From: Candidatus Geothrix odensensis
Lineage (GTDB): Bacteria; Acidobacteriota; Holophagae; Holophagales; Holophagaceae
Assembly: GCA_016714685.1 (NCBI GenBank)
Contig: JADKCH010000001.1
Span: forward strand, 310,001-374,000
Direction of reading: 5' to 3'
Length of the DNA: 64,000 bases
The notes beneath the pieces were generated by a model, which worked only from the letters and a program-made list of their open reading frames with translations, was not told the origin of the DNA and made no database searches. The first letter of the stretch is position 1, and each line of letters starts with the position of its first letter. Position numbers and translations under genes: made by a program. Of the stretch, positions 1 to 7,871 are shown in pieces.

Positions 1-91
1 AAGAACCGGCCTGCCTGGCGAACTGCCCGTGGAAGACGCTGGGATTCAAAGAAACCTGCAAAGAGGCAGAAACTCGAAATCTACTAGAGCT
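1..91 (-). repeat. ORF-less cassette R1, copy 1 (partial)
   Basis: This is the start-proximal part of a cassette found five more times in the array. It contains the characteristic GGAAGACGCTGGGATTCAAA and ends in AGAGCT before the attC core. The rest lies left of the window. No convincing ORF is conserved among copies. Confidence 0.85.
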
Positions 92-215
92 GCCTAACGG
101 ACAAGGCTAACCGGACCCGCCTGCGCCGAGGCGCTGAGCGGAGCCGAGGAAGCGGGAAGCTGAGAGAGAGCGGAAGGCGATGCAGGCGGGGTCCGAGTTG
201 AGCCAAGGGTTAGGC
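92..215 (-). other. attC site 1
   Basis: 124 bp from core GCCTAAC to core GTTAGGC. Class A L arms: GCTAACCGG on the left pairs with GAGTTGAGC on the right. It belongs to the 83-aa cassette to its right. Confidence 0.92.
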
Positions 216-222
216 GCTTGGT

Positions 223-474
223 TCAATGCAGATGATTAAACTCGATCAGGCTGAGGAGTCCGAAGACCACAAACACCAATCCGACAAAAAGGAAGAACAG
301 CCCATTGTAGATTGCTTCTTTTCCGTAGAGTGTCTTATAGCCCCTTCTTTTGCCGGTCTTGAACTCGCGACGAAAGATGGCTTTCAACCCGATTATCGCG
401 ATGAAGCCGCCCAATGCACCACCGAGGAGGGCAAATCCGAGATTTCCTGGATTGGTGCTGGGAGTGTAATGCAT
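223..474 (-). CDS. Cassette-encoded two-helix membrane protein (copy 1)
   Basis: The product is 83 aa with two hydrophobic segments, roughly residues 10-30 (glycine-rich) and 55-77, so a small inner-membrane protein is likely. It begins MHYTPSTNPG and has a basic stretch (RREFKTGKRRGYKT) between the helices. The ATG lies four bases after the attC2 core, so TTAGG of the core is the only Shine-Dalgarno-like sequence in reach. The same protein is encoded again at 13280-13531 with no visible amino-acid difference, a recent cassette duplication. I recognise no family; the function is unknown. Confidence 0.75.
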   Translation of the reverse strand: MHYTPSTNPGNLGFALLGGALGGFIAIIGLKAIFRREFKTGKRRGYKTLYGKEAIYNGLFFLFVGLVFVVFGLLSLIEFNHLH

Positions 475-477
475 GGC

Positions 478-601
478 GCCTAACGAATGGAGCTAACCGG
501 CCACGCCTGCGCCGAGGCGACGAGCGAAGCCGAGATAGCGAGATGAAGAGAAAGAGCGAAAGGCAATGCAGGCGGGGTCCGAGTTGAGCTAAGGGTTAGG
601 C
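478..601 (-). other. attC site 2
   Basis: 124 bp, class A L arms (GCTAACCGG with GAGTTGAGC). Attachment site of the beta-barrel-like cassette to its right. Confidence 0.92.
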
Positions 602-615
602 GAATGAATGAGACA

Positions 616-1236
616 CTATTTTCGAATGCCTACGAGCAACGTAATTTCAAATTTAGGAGAGACACCCCTCAGTAATTCCGTAGGATCATGGGCAGCGTTT
701 GAAGAGTTTGAGTGCGTTAAGGGCAGGGCCAATTCGAGCCCGATAAATGGTCTGTAACCTCGACCTTCAAAAACACGCCCTGAGTAAAAATTTACCCAGG
801 GACGGTACTGGCCAACCTTAGTTGAGTCTTCGTTAGTTAAGGTGAGGCGCTCGTAGCGCACTTCCGTACCGATTCCATACTCAAGAAGCCTCTGCCAGCG
901 GGCGTTTAGCCCAATGCTCATGCCTTCATTTTTATATTTTCCGGTTCCTTCTCTGTAGAAAAAGCTATTGTCTGTAAACTGAAATTCAGTCGTGTACTCA
1001 GAATGAACAGTGGCTTGGGCGATCAATTTTGCCGAGCCTATCTCTGTAAGGCCGAAACCAAACCGAAGGCCCATAGAAACTGTATCCTTCGGACTAACTG
1101 AGAATTGAGCACTTGAAGACGTCGCCGTCGAAAAACTACGACTCTTGATTCCAGAAATATTTAAGGAAACCTCGTGACCACCCGCATGGATGATGGGACC
1201 AGCAACAAGAACGCAAACAATCGACCGTATGTCCAA
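616..1236 (-). CDS. Cassette-encoded secreted or outer-membrane protein
   Basis: The product is 206 aa. Residues 1-18 (MDIRSIVCVLVAGPIIHA) look like a short signal peptide. The rest alternates polar and hydrophobic residues and is rich in aromatic residues and glycine (for example GLRFGFGLTEIG, RYRPWVNFYSG-like patterns, final EITLLVGIRK), typical of a small outer-membrane beta-barrel. The last strand ends in a basic pair rather than the usual Phe, so barrel membership is only suggested. The gene sits 43 bp from the upstream attC3. No homologue is recognised; the role is unknown. Confidence 0.65.
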   Translation of the reverse strand: MDIRSIVCVLVAGPIIHAGGHEVSLNISGIKSRSFSTATSSSAQFSVSPKDTVSMGLRFGFGLTEIGSAKLIAQATVHSEYTTEFQFTDNSFFYREGTGKYKNEGMSIGLNARWQRLLEYGIGTEVRYERLTLTNEDSTKVGQYRPWVNFYSGRVFEGRGYRPFIGLELALPLTHSNSSNAAHDPTELLRGVSPKFEITLLVGIRK

Positions 1237-1278
1237 AACGATTCTCCTTGATAGGGTGAATTCTAGCGGTTCGCGAGC

Positions 1279-1402
1279 GCCTAACGAATCAGGCTAACCG
1301 GCACCGCCTGCGCCGAGGCGCTGAACGAAGCCGAGGAAGCCGGAGGATGAAAGAGAGCGAATGACAATGCAGGCGGGGTCCGAGTTGAGCCGAAGGTTAG
1401 GC
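1279..1402 (-). other. attC site 3
   Basis: 124 bp, cores GCCTAAC and GTTAGGC, class A L arms. Belongs to the 160-aa secreted-protein cassette. Confidence 0.92.
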
Positions 1403-1408
1403 CGATCG

Positions 1409-1891
1409 CTACTCGCATCCGTACAACCCCCAGAGTGGGAAACGCTTAGTAGTTTCACCCATGGTTACGATCAACAATCCCTGTGTACACCTGTACGATT
1501 GATTTTCTTCAATACGATTTTCGTAGGTTTCAATTTTGACATGATTGTCTGACCACTCTCTCTTCAGCCGATAGGGGATGCCGTCAACCGATATAGGACC
1601 TTTGCCGCTACGAGCTTCTGAGAGTTGGAGGTGCTGTAGGCGACCATTAATCCGGATGGCGAGTTGATGCGGATCCAATTTTGAGGGAGCGGCAATCTGA
1701 GGTGAAGCTACCCAAGCGCAGCCCACTCCCTTTGGCTTCTCAATGAAGTAGGCAAAACCAATGGCCCCATCCTGCAGTTCGCTCATCTGCAATCGTTGGA
1801 TTGATATCTTCGACTTCACCTCTGGTGAAGCATCTAGGTTCATTGAGGCTATGACGATGATTCCCACCTTGAATATATGATTCATGCGCAT
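1409..1891 (-). CDS. Cassette-encoded secreted protein, unknown function
   Basis: The product is 160 aa. The first 22 residues (MRMNHIFKVGIIVIASMNLDAS) form a short basic and hydrophobic signal peptide. Three cysteines (in VGCAWV, YRCTQG and the C-terminal GCE) could form disulfides in the periplasm. The ATG (or the second ATG two codons on) follows the attC4 core by six bases, so the core TTAGG may act as ribosome binding site. The last codons run up to attC3. No family recognised. Confidence 0.68.
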   Translation of the reverse strand: MRMNHIFKVGIIVIASMNLDASPEVKSKISIQRLQMSELQDGAIGFAYFIEKPKGVGCAWVASPQIAAPSKLDPHQLAIRINGRLQHLQLSEARSGKGPISVDGIPYRLKREWSDNHVKIETYENRIEENQSYRCTQGLLIVTMGETTKRFPLWGLYGCE

Positions 1892-1896
1892 CGACG

Positions 1897-2020
1897 GCCT
1901 AACGGATGAAGCTAAGCGGCCACGCCTGCACCGAGGCGATGAGCGGAGCCGAGATAGCTAAATGCTGAGAGAGAGCGGGAGGCAATGCAGGCGGGGTCCG
2001 ACTTGAGCGCAAGGTTAGGA
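1897..2020 (-). other. attC site 4
   Basis: 124 bp, class B L arms (GCTAAGCGG with GACTTGAGC). The right core is GTTAGGA instead of GTTAGGC; on the minus strand it reads TCCTAAC and gives the TAA stop of the adjoining gene. Confidence 0.9.
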
Positions 2021-2341
2021 GGCAGTCGAAACGGCTTGAACATGGATGTTGATTCGCTTCGCATTGGGAGCATTTTGGCGGACAAACTCTCTGACATCGA
2101 CTGGTGGTTTATGCACAAACCACTTTTGAGCCGTATCCAGAATCAGAACAATTCCCCCAACCGTTACGAATTCGATTTCTGTAACTTTACCTGATTTGAT
2201 GTGAGCAGACGCTTCATCCCAGGATATTGGATTGATGACCTCAATCGGTCCAGTTTCCATGACGGTTCGCCTAGCGGTTGCTTTTGGCTGAATGCAAGAA
2301 ATGGAAATGAGCAGCAGGAGCCCAAGGGATATGGCCTTCAA
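2015..2341 (-). CDS. Cassette-encoded small lipoprotein
   Basis: The product is 108 aa. From a TTG start it reads MKAISLGLLLLISISC, a signal peptide with a lipobox ending in Cys16, so a lipid-anchored protein is expected. The mature part (about 92 aa) has no recognised domain. The TTG is preceded by GGAGG, created because the attC5 core is TCCTAAC/GTTAGGA rather than the common form, so this attC supplies a strong Shine-Dalgarno. The stop codon TAA lies inside the attC4 core. The frame remains open upstream through attC5, but that extension has attC composition and is not used. Confidence 0.65.
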   Translation of the reverse strand: MKAISLGLLLLISISCIQPKATARRTVMETGPIEVINPISWDEASAHIKSGKVTEIEFVTVGGIVLILDTAQKWFVHKPPVDVREFVRQNAPNAKRINIHVQAVSTAS

Positions 2342-2347
2342 GGGGCC

Positions 2348-2472
2348 TCCTAACGAAAAGCAGCTAACCGGCCCCGCCTGCACCGAGGCGCTGAACGGAG
2401 CCGAGGAAGCGAGAAGTTGAGAGAGAGCGGAAGACAATGCAGGCGGGGTCCGAGTTGAGCCGAGGGTTAGGG
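2348..2472 (-). other. attC site 5
   Basis: 125 bp; left core TCCTAAC and right core GTTAGGG; class A L arms. Belongs to the membrane-protein cassette ending at 2467-2961 only by contact: its own cassette is the one on the right, and its right core gives that gene's stop codon. Confidence 0.88.
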
Positions 2473-2961
2473 TGATGAGGGAATTGAGATTGCTCGTATT
2501 TTTCTGCATGCAATGCGAAATAAATTTAATAGGAAGAAGTAAACAAAAATGGCCAGTTTCATGTGATAGCTGAATTCTTCAGTAAAAAATAAAGTTCCGT
2601 AGACATCGATGGACCTACGAGGTTTGTTGGGGGTGGCATCAAAAACCATTTGGCTTACCGCAATGCTCCGCTGTTGCAATCCAAGGCGAACGGGAACCTC
2701 GTTGAACAGAAATGTTCCTGAACGATAATTGATAATGCAGCCGGTGTAGTAGACCGGTATTTCGAGAATTCGTCCTGAAAATTCGATGGGATAGATGTTT
2801 CGATTCGAGAGGGAGAATGAGAGTTTGTCGTAATTCTCAGATGCTACCCAAATGTAAAGAGCGATCACGAGCGAACGCAGAAGCAGCCCACTCTGAATGG
2901 CGAATTTTCCCACTCGAGAAGAGAAGCGAACCACAATTGGAGCCTGGAGGATGATTTTCAT
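2467..2961 (-). CDS. Cassette-encoded membrane protein
   Basis: The product is 164 aa. A hydrophobic segment near residues 24-42 (SGLLLRSLVIALYIWVAS) and another near 134-150 (LAIFVYFFLLNLFRIAC) flank a polar, probably extracytoplasmic domain containing a single Cys in YYTGCIINYRSG. The last codons, and the TAA stop, fall in the attC5 core. Lower GC than neighbouring cassettes. Start ATG at 2961 is preceded by GGAGCCTGGAGGATG-like purine-rich sequence only downstream of it, so the start is uncertain. No family recognised. Confidence 0.62.
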   Translation of the reverse strand: MKIILQAPIVVRFSSRVGKFAIQSGLLLRSLVIALYIWVASENYDKLSFSLSNRNIYPIEFSGRILEIPVYYTGCIINYRSGTFLFNEVPVRLGLQQRSIAVSQMVFDATPNKPRRSIDVYGTLFFTEEFSYHMKLAIFVYFFLLNLFRIACRKIRAISIPSSP

Positions 2962-2989
2962 GCGTGGCTGCCTGAACTCAGTGCGAGAA

Positions 2990-3113
2990 CCCTAACGAAT
3001 GAAGCTCACCGGCCACGCCTGCACCGAGACGGTCAACGAAGCCGAGTTAGCAAAAGGATGAGAGAGAGCGAAAGACAATGCAGGCGGGGTCCGAGTGCAG
3101 CGCAGGGTTAGGC
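2990..3113 (-). other. attC site 6 (class C)
   Basis: 124 bp, cores CCCTAAC and GTTAGGC. Class C L arms: GCTCACCGG on the left pairs with GAGTGCAGC on the right. Here the unpaired base on the recombining strand is C where classes A and B have G. Confidence 0.88.
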
Positions 3114-3416
3114 CGCTGAATTGGAAGAATTGCTTTTCCAACGGGATTTTAGGCGCCATAAGGAAAAGATGGCCAATGGGTGGGTAACCCAAAGCGTGTA
3201 GGTATGAATTCTGCTGTACCAGAATACACCTCGGCTCGTTTCGGTAAGAATGCCGTGGTTGGCCAGGAAGTATCGCCCGTCGATGACGGAGCCGTTGACC
3301 GCGTCACCACCAAGATTGTTGGCGACCAGCATATAAGCCACAAAGTTGAAGAATCCAACGATGGCGATGAAGACGAGTAGCGGTGTTGAAGGCTTCTTAG
3401 AGAGATGGTGAGTCAA
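3108..3416 (-). CDS. Cassette-encoded membrane protein
   Basis: The product is 102 aa. Hydrophobic segments lie around residues 12-32 (TPLLVFIAIVGFFNFVAYML) and 72-88 (YTLWVTHPLAIFSLW), separated by a polar loop; a two-helix inner-membrane topology fits. The final SNSAA is followed by TAA taken from the attC6 core. The ATG lies 37 bp inside the attC7 core, so translation uses its own leader. Function unknown. Confidence 0.68.
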   Translation of the reverse strand: MTHHLSKKPSTPLLVFIAIVGFFNFVAYMLVANNLGGDAVNGSVIDGRYFLANHGILTETSRGVFWYSRIHTYTLWVTHPLAIFSLWRLKSRWKSNSSNSAA

Positions 3417-3452
3417 TTAAGAGGATCTCCCTTCCAAGAATGAACTGGTGCG

Positions 3453-3576
3453 GCCTAACGAACAAGGCTAACCGGCCACGCCTGCGCCGAGACGATCAGC
3501 GAAGCCGAGTTAGCGAGAAGCTGAGAGAGAGCGAAAGGCAATGCAGGCGGGGTCCGAGTTGAGCCGAGGGTTAGGC
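3453..3576 (-). other. attC site 7
   Basis: 124 bp, GCCTAAC to GTTAGGC, class A L arms. Belongs to the 125-aa cassette to its right. Confidence 0.92.
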
Positions 3577-3578
3577 CG

Positions 3579-3956
3579 CTAGGATGGCAAGTCATTAATG
3601 TAGTTCACCTGAAGGGGACGAAGCTCGAATTGACCAATGTTTGATGGATGACCGCCGGCGAAGGACCAGACTTCGATGCTGCTGATAAGACCGTGAGTGA
3701 AGTGAATCAAGCATTCTGCGCCTGCGCTTAATTCGGTTGCGTACAAACCGCACCCACCAAGCGATGATTTGGCCTCGCTTTGCATTGAAGGGATTGGCTC
3801 GGCCCCTTCGGGAACAGAGAGATGGGTCAAGAACCCAGCATCTGTCGTTTCACGATCAGATACAGAGACGCCAGCGACCTGGTTAGCGAGGGTTGCTTCG
3901 GCCATCGACCTTGTGAACCAGTCGAGAATGGCCCTCTCTAGAGCGGTGAGAGGCAT
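3579..3956 (-). CDS. Cassette-encoded hypothetical cytoplasmic protein
   Basis: The product is 125 aa starting MPLTALERAILDWF, with no signal peptide or membrane segment. A central Gly/Cys stretch (SLGGCGLYATEL) is followed by a hydrophobic strand pattern ending QVNYINDLPS. The chosen ATG is six bases after the attC8 core; the open frame upstream is attC sequence. The stop is two bases from attC7, so the gene fills the cassette. I do not recognise the family. Confidence 0.65.
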   Translation of the reverse strand: MPLTALERAILDWFTRSMAEATLANQVAGVSVSDRETTDAGFLTHLSVPEGAEPIPSMQSEAKSSLGGCGLYATELSAGAECLIHFTHGLISSIEVWSFAGGHPSNIGQFELRPLQVNYINDLPS

Positions 3957-3961
3957 GAGCG

Positions 3962-4085
3962 GCCTAACGAACAAAGGTAACCGGCCACGCCTGCGCCGAG
4001 ACGCTGAACGAAGCCGAGGAATCAGGGAGATGAGAAGGAGCAGAAGGCAATGCAGGCGGGGTCCGAGTTGAGCGGAAGGTTAGGC
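3962..4085 (-). other. attC site 8
   Basis: 124 bp, class A right arm (GAGTTGAGC). The left arm reads GGTAACCGG, a C-to-G change that breaks one predicted pair. Confidence 0.88.
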
Positions 4086-4095
4086 AAGCCATGAA

Positions 4096-4542
4096 TCAAC
4101 GCTTGAGGTTTATTGGACGGAACAACACGATGACTGATTTGGAACGCCAACCGCGGGTTAGATAACTGGTGCCTACTTGGACTGCTTGACCATTTGTACT
4201 GGCAATGTTCCAGCCTTGGCTGCCTCCAGCAGAGATAGAGTAATCGATCATTTTCGGAGTATTGGGGATTTGGAAAGCTAGCTTTGTCCTGATGTCGAGC
4301 CGGAATTTCGGTGACGAGAATGACACAGTGCATTTCTCAAGTGATTCGAGCCATCCGTGTACTTCGCTAATGTCTTCGAGGTCTGAGGAAGACATAGCAT
4401 CCAAGCCGTCTTCGGACTTTGCTGAAACGGGAAGTCGTTCTGATTTGATTACGAAGTATTCGAATGCGAGTTGATCTGCCCAGGCTGATGAAGAGGCCAT
4501 GAGTGCTAGGGCAAGGAGGACGGAACGAGGTGATCTGCTCAT
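4096..4542 (-). CDS. Cassette-encoded secreted protein, unknown function
   Basis: The product is 148 aa. Residues 1-22 (MSRSPRSVLLALALMASSSA) are a good signal peptide with an AWA cleavage site. The mature part is mostly beta-strand-like with one Cys (LEKCTVSF) and a serine-rich acidic segment (AMSSSDLEDISEV). The ATG is five bases after the attC9 core, so TTAGG probably serves as ribosome binding site. A periplasmic or exported protein is likely; no family recognised. Confidence 0.7.
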   Translation of the reverse strand: MSRSPRSVLLALALMASSSAWADQLAFEYFVIKSERLPVSAKSEDGLDAMSSSDLEDISEVHGWLESLEKCTVSFSSPKFRLDIRTKLAFQIPNTPKMIDYSISAGGSQGWNIASTNGQAVQVGTSYLTRGWRSKSVIVLFRPINLKR

Positions 4543-4547
4543 TGGTT

Positions 4548-4671
4548 GCCTAACGGAAGAAGCTAAGCGGCCACGCCTGCACCGAGACGATGAGCGAAGC
4601 CGAGATAGCGAAATGCTGAGAGAGAACAAAAGGCAATGCAGGCGGGGTCCGACTTGAGCGAGAGGTTAGGC
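4548..4671 (-). other. attC site 9
   Basis: 124 bp, class B L arms. This is the attC owned by ORF-less cassette R1 copy 2; very similar attCs sit left of the other R1 copies. Confidence 0.92.
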
Positions 4672-4873
4672 AGTGAACTTGGATGCTTGAACCTGCGGGC
4701 TTGGATTTGAAGAACAGCTGATCGACCAACCCAGGGTACTCAGGATGCCCAGTTGGACCTGGCTGGGAACTGGTGGGCCACAAAGAACCGGCCTTCCTGG
4801 CGAACTGCCCGTGGAAGACGCTGGGATTCAAAGAAACCTGCAAAGAGGCAGAAACTCGAAATCTACTAGAGCT
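4672..4873 (-). repeat. ORF-less cassette R1, copy 2
   Basis: A 202-bp cassette body with no stable reading frame: copies differ by single-base indels that shift every frame. It shares AGTGAACT at the attC side, CAACCCAGGGTA in the middle, GAACTGGTGGGCCAC and GGAAGACGCTGGGATTCAAA with the other copies. A promoter, small RNA or remnant role is possible but not shown. Confidence 0.88.
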
Positions 4874-4997
4874 GCCTAACGGAAGAAGCTAAGCGGCCCC
4901 GCCTGCGCCGAGGCGATGAGCGGAGCCGAGATAGCAAGAAGTTGAGAGAGAGCGAAACGCAATGCAGGCGGGGTCCGACTTGAGCGAGAGGTTAGGC
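4874..4997 (-). other. attC site 10
   Basis: 124 bp, class B L arms. One base different from attC site 36, which is attached to the second copy of the same HNH cassette. Confidence 0.92.
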
Positions 4998-5318
4998 GCT
5001 TGCATGGGCGGGAGGTTTTGAAAGAGCGTTCTGGACGACTTTGGAAACAGTATGCACGGTAATGCCTTGCCTTTTGCAGTAGCTCGATTGAAGCCAAACA
5101 AACAAGTCCTTTGCACCCTTGCTGGCGTTACATGACATGCAGCACCGAGCGATGTTCTCTGCTGTGACGATCTTGGCGTCGTTGATTATGTGCTCCCACG
5201 ATGGTTTCGATCCGCGGGCCGATGGTGGTTGGGTGAAATCAACACCACAGTAAACGCAGGCATTGTCTCGCTCCAAAACATAACCTTCGAGCGATTTTGG
5301 AATGTTCCAGCGATTCAC
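4992..5318 (-). CDS. Cassette-encoded HNH endonuclease (intact copy)
   Basis: The product is 108 aa, a stand-alone HNH nuclease domain. A CxxC knuckle (CVYCGVD, about residues 21-24) is followed by WEHII (the catalytic His region, about 42-46) and NIARCCMSCNASKGAK with the second CxxC and the conserved Asn. Zinc binding and metal-dependent DNA cleavage are known for the family; the target here is unknown. Start is GTG with AAAAGG upstream. The stop TAA is inside the attC10 core. A second, frameshifted copy lies at 18905-19229. Confidence 0.82.
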   Translation of the reverse strand: MNRWNIPKSLEGYVLERDNACVYCGVDFTQPPSARGSKPSWEHIINDAKIVTAENIARCCMSCNASKGAKDLFVWLQSSYCKRQGITVHTVSKVVQNALSKPPAHASA

Positions 5319-5350
5319 GATGGGACCTTTTGCGCTCAGAAGTGAGGAGC

Positions 5351-5474
5351 GCCTAACGGAAGAAGCTAAGCGGCCACGCCTGCACCGAGGCGACGAGCGG
5401 AGCCGAGATAGCGAAATGATGAGAGAGAGCGAAAGGCAATGCAGGCGGGGTCCGACTTGAGCGGAGGGTTAGGC
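5351..5474 (-). other. attC site 11
   Basis: 124 bp, GCCTAAC to GTTAGGC, class B L arms (GCTAAGCGG with GACTTGAGC). Confidence 0.92.
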
Positions 5475-5480
5475 GTGGGT

Positions 5481-5849
5481 TCAGGGCCTTAGGGAGATAT
5501 CGACAGTTTTAGCAGGGCCCCATGTGTAGGTGACGGCCAGACGAACCAAGGAGTTGGGAGTGGTCGGGAAGTTCGGAGTGAAGCGGTACTGCTTGGCATA
5601 GCTGATTGTTGCTGAGAGGAAAGGATCGACACCACTTTTAGGGAGAACTTGAGTGACCCGGCCAGCACCATCAATTCCGAGTTCCACGACGGTAGGGTAT
5701 GAGCCTGGTTGACCGTCAACCGGCCTAGGAACAGGATTCGGTGGAGGCTGGTACACCACCTTACGGGAAGCCGGTGCCGGCTCTGGTTTGGCAACGGGCG
5801 TATCGCAGGCTGTGAGGAGCAGGAGAGCCAGAGGTAGGAGTGGTCGCAT
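5481..5849 (-). CDS. Cassette-encoded TonB C-terminal-like lipoprotein
   Basis: The product is 122 aa. MRPLLPLALLLLTAC is a signal peptide with a lipobox (LLTAC, Cys15). A Pro-rich linker (about residues 18-45) leads to a domain resembling the TonB C-terminal fold: GSYPTVVELGIDGAGRVTQV, then a strand ending LVRLAVTYTW. TonB C-terminal domains contact outer-membrane receptors or peptidoglycan, but an isolated lipid-anchored copy need not be a TonB. The ATG is eight bases from the attC12 core. Confidence 0.7.
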   Translation of the reverse strand: MRPLLPLALLLLTACDTPVAKPEPAPASRKVVYQPPPNPVPRPVDGQPGSYPTVVELGIDGAGRVTQVLPKSGVDPFLSATISYAKQYRFTPNFPTTPNSLVRLAVTYTWGPAKTVDISLRP

Positions 5850-5857
5850 GATGAAAC

Positions 5858-5981
5858 GCCTAACGGAAGAAGCTAAGCGGCCACGCCTGCACCGAGACGA
5901 TGAGCGGAGCCGAGATAGCGAAATGCTAAGAGAGAGCGAGAGGCAATACAGGCGGGGTCCGGCTTGAGCGAGAGGTTAGGT
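5858..5981 (-). other. attC site 12
   Basis: 124 bp, left core GCCTAAC, right core GTTAGGT. Class B with one change (GGCTTGAGC in the right arm). Confidence 0.9.
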
Positions 5982-5985
5982 GGCG

Positions 5986-6387
5986 TCATGGCTTCAGACG
6001 ACTATATATGACTGTTTCATTTGTAGCGAAGGCCGGAACTGCAATGGGATGCCACCAGTCTTGGTAGGCCGGACAGCCGGGGAGAAACTGTGGCAATGCA
6101 TCTACGAGTGATTGCCAATTGGGCATTTCCTCATTGAGCTCAATTTCCGGGCCGATGCGGGATGAGAACAGAAGGCAAATGAGATCATAGGTGAAAAGAT
6201 CACGCTTATAGACAGTGATGGTTTGTACCTGACCCCATTGGATGAAGTGCTCACCAGATTCGTTTTCAAGATTCAGCCATTTCAAGGTGATTCCGACTTC
6301 TGTGATCTCGAGTTGGAAGTCAGTACCCTTTCGGCCCCGAAGAACCGATTTCAGGCGTTCCCATGTGCGGGCAATCCCCTGGTTCAT
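5986..6387 (-). CDS. Cassette-encoded hypothetical protein
   Basis: The product is 133 aa, soluble, starting MNQGIARTWERLKSV. It contains many tryptophans (KWLNLEN, IQWGQVQ, MPNWQSL, YQDWWHP) and reads as a predicted alpha/beta cytoplasmic protein. AGGA lies upstream of the ATG, so this gene has its own ribosome binding site. The pattern of strands followed by ...WQSLVDALPQFLPG is reminiscent of immunity-like proteins, but I cannot assign it to a family. Confidence 0.65.
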   Translation of the reverse strand: MNQGIARTWERLKSVLRGRKGTDFQLEITEVGITLKWLNLENESGEHFIQWGQVQTITVYKRDLFTYDLICLLFSSRIGPEIELNEEMPNWQSLVDALPQFLPGCPAYQDWWHPIAVPAFATNETVIYSRLKP

Positions 6388-6428
6388 GTCCTGGTTCCTT
6401 CGATCAATGATTACAAGAAACTGGAGCC

Positions 6429-6552
6429 ACCTAACGAATCAGGCTAACCGGCCACGCCTGCGCCGAGGCGCTGAACGGAGCCGAGGAAGCAGAGACTTGA
6501 GAGAGGGTGGAAGACACGACAGGCGGGGTCCGAGTTGAGCCAAGGGTTAGGG
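6429..6552 (-). other. attC site 13
   Basis: 124 bp, left core ACCTAAC, right core GTTAGGG, class A L arms. It is the attC of the cassette interrupted by the insertion sequence. Confidence 0.9.
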
Positions 6553-6560
6553 CGAGCGAT

Positions 6561-6667
6561 TCAATCACCATCGTAGATCACGATCTTGGAGATAGTGACC
6601 CGCCCCTTTGTTTGGGTGAAATGGACCTGGCTTAAGTACCAGGTGTTGTGATTAATGCCCATGTTGT
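6561..6667 (-). pseudogene. 3' remnant of a cassette gene cut by the IS
   Basis: About 35 codons remain, ending HFTQTKGRVTISKIVIYDGD and a TGA next to attC13. The 5' part is missing because the insertion sequence begins at 6668. The original product cannot be identified. Confidence 0.6.
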
Positions 6668-6684
6668 TGACGTCCTCCCCACTT

Positions 6685-7590
6685 CTATACCAAGGATGGT
6701 GAGAGTCCTGGGTTAAGGGTTGTCTCGCTGGGATTCGCGGAGGGAGCCGTAGGCGACCGGAGCGAATCCCAGCGGCGCGCTGTCTCGGCGGGAGTCTGGT
6801 CGCCCAGGGCGCTGTGGGGTCTGCGGTGATTGTAATCATGCCGCCAGGCTTCGGCGACCCTTCTGGCTTCCTGAATGCTCCGGAACCAGTGCTCGTTGAG
6901 GCATTCATCCCGGAAGCGCCCGTTGAAGCTCTCGCAGGTGCCGTTCTGCATGGGCTTCCCAGGCTGGATGAAGTGGTGTCGAATCCTCCGCTGGTAGCAC
7001 CACTGGTCGAAGACCCGGCTGGTGAACTCCGGGCCGTTGTCCGTGACGATGACCTCGGGCCTGCCCCGTTCGTGGATGATCCGGTCCAGCACCCGCCCCA
7101 CCCGAAGACCCGGAAGGCTGGTGTCCACCTCGATGGCGAGGCACTCACGGGTGAAGGTGTCGACCACGTTCAGCGTCCGCAGTGCCCGGCCATCGGCCAG
7201 GGCGTCCGAGGTGAAGTCCATGGCCCACTGCTCACCGGGCCGGGTGGGGGCCTGCAGCTCCTTCCTGGGGCACCCCTTCAGCCGCTTTCGGATGCGCTTC
7301 CTCACGGAGAGTCCTTCCTCCTTGTAGAGCCGGTAGATCCGTTTCACATTCACGGGGAAGCCCTCCCTCCGCAGGAGCACATGGAGCCGCTGGTAACCAA
7401 ACCGCTTCCGTTCGGCGGCCAGTTCCAGGAGCCGCTGGCGCAGCTCAACCCAGTCCTTCCGTCGGGACTGATACCGATAGCTGCACCGCTGCATTCCGAT
7501 TACCCGACAGGCCCGCCGTTCGCTCATCTGAAACTGGGTTCGAAGGCCACTTACGGCCTTCCGTCGATCCGGGGGCCTCAGAATTTTTTT
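6685..7590 (-). CDS. IS3-family transposase catalytic part (OrfB)
   Basis: About 301 aa, expected as the C-terminal part of an OrfAB fusion made by -1 frameshifting at the A7 run (7584-7590). The integrase core shows the DDE triad: Asp in WAMDFTSDAL, Asp in VIVTDNGPEF, and Glu in CESFNGRFRDECLNEHWF. The N-terminal part holds the HTH_21 region (ERKRFGYQRLHVLLRREG). MDFTSDALADG and NVVDTFTRECLAIEVD are typical of the IS407 subgroup. The frame is intact to the stop, so the enzyme may still be functional. Confidence 0.9.
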   Translation of the reverse strand, partial: KKILRPPDRRKAVSGLRTQFQMSERRACRVIGMQRCSYRYQSRRKDWVELRQRLLELAAERKRFGYQRLHVLLRREGFPVNVKRIYRLYKEEGLSVRKRIRKRLKGCPRKELQAPTRPGEQWAMDFTSDALADGRALRTLNVVDTFTRECLAIEVDTSLPGLRVGRVLDRIIHERGRPEVIVTDNGPEFTSRVFDQWCYQRRIRHHFIQPGKPMQNGTCESFNGRFRDECLNEHWFRSIQEARRVAEAWRHDYNHRRPHSALGDQTPAETARRWDSLRSPTAPSANPSETTLNPGLSPSLV

Positions 7591-7871
7591 GTGAGCAGGA
7601 ACCTCAGGCCCTGATTGTCGAGCGCAAGCTCCCCCACAAGCTGCTTCAGCTTTCGGTTCTCCTCCTCCAACCCCTTCAGCCGCTTTGCATCGGCCACATC
7701 CATACCGCCGAACTTGGCCTTCCACCGGTAGAAGGTCTGCTCGCTGACTCCGAGCTTTCGGCAGATCTGTGCCGTCGTCCTGCCGGCCTCGTGCTCTTTC
7801 AAGGCCAAGATGATCTGCTCCTCGGTGTATCTGCTCTTTCTCAAGGCGCCCTCCAGAGGGGGAGGACTCAC
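7578..7871 (-). CDS. IS3-family transposase DNA-binding part (OrfA)
   Basis: The product is 97 aa from a GTG start. It contains an HTH_8-type helix-turn-helix (RYTEEQIILALKEHEAG, then TTAQICRKLGVSEQTFYRWK) and a C-terminal leucine-zipper-like coiled coil (LKGLEEENRKLKQLVGELA). It ends LTKKF with the slippery A7 just before the stop, the usual arrangement for programmed -1 frameshifting into OrfB. Confidence 0.9.
   Translation of the reverse strand: MSPPPLEGALRKSRYTEEQIILALKEHEAGRTTAQICRKLGVSEQTFYRWKAKFGGMDVADAKRLKGLEEENRKLKQLVGELALDNQGLRFLLTKKF

Noticed and set aside
92..2472. Rightward orientation of the array with the integrase beyond the left edge as its attI side
   Set aside because: The extra unpaired bases sit in the right arm of the sites, cassette genes are on the minus strand, and duplicated cassettes share left attCs; all three point leftward.
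4550..4843. 97-codon minus frame through ORF-less cassette R1
   Set aside because: It runs through an attC, starts at a TTG without a ribosome binding site, and is broken by indels in other R1 copies.
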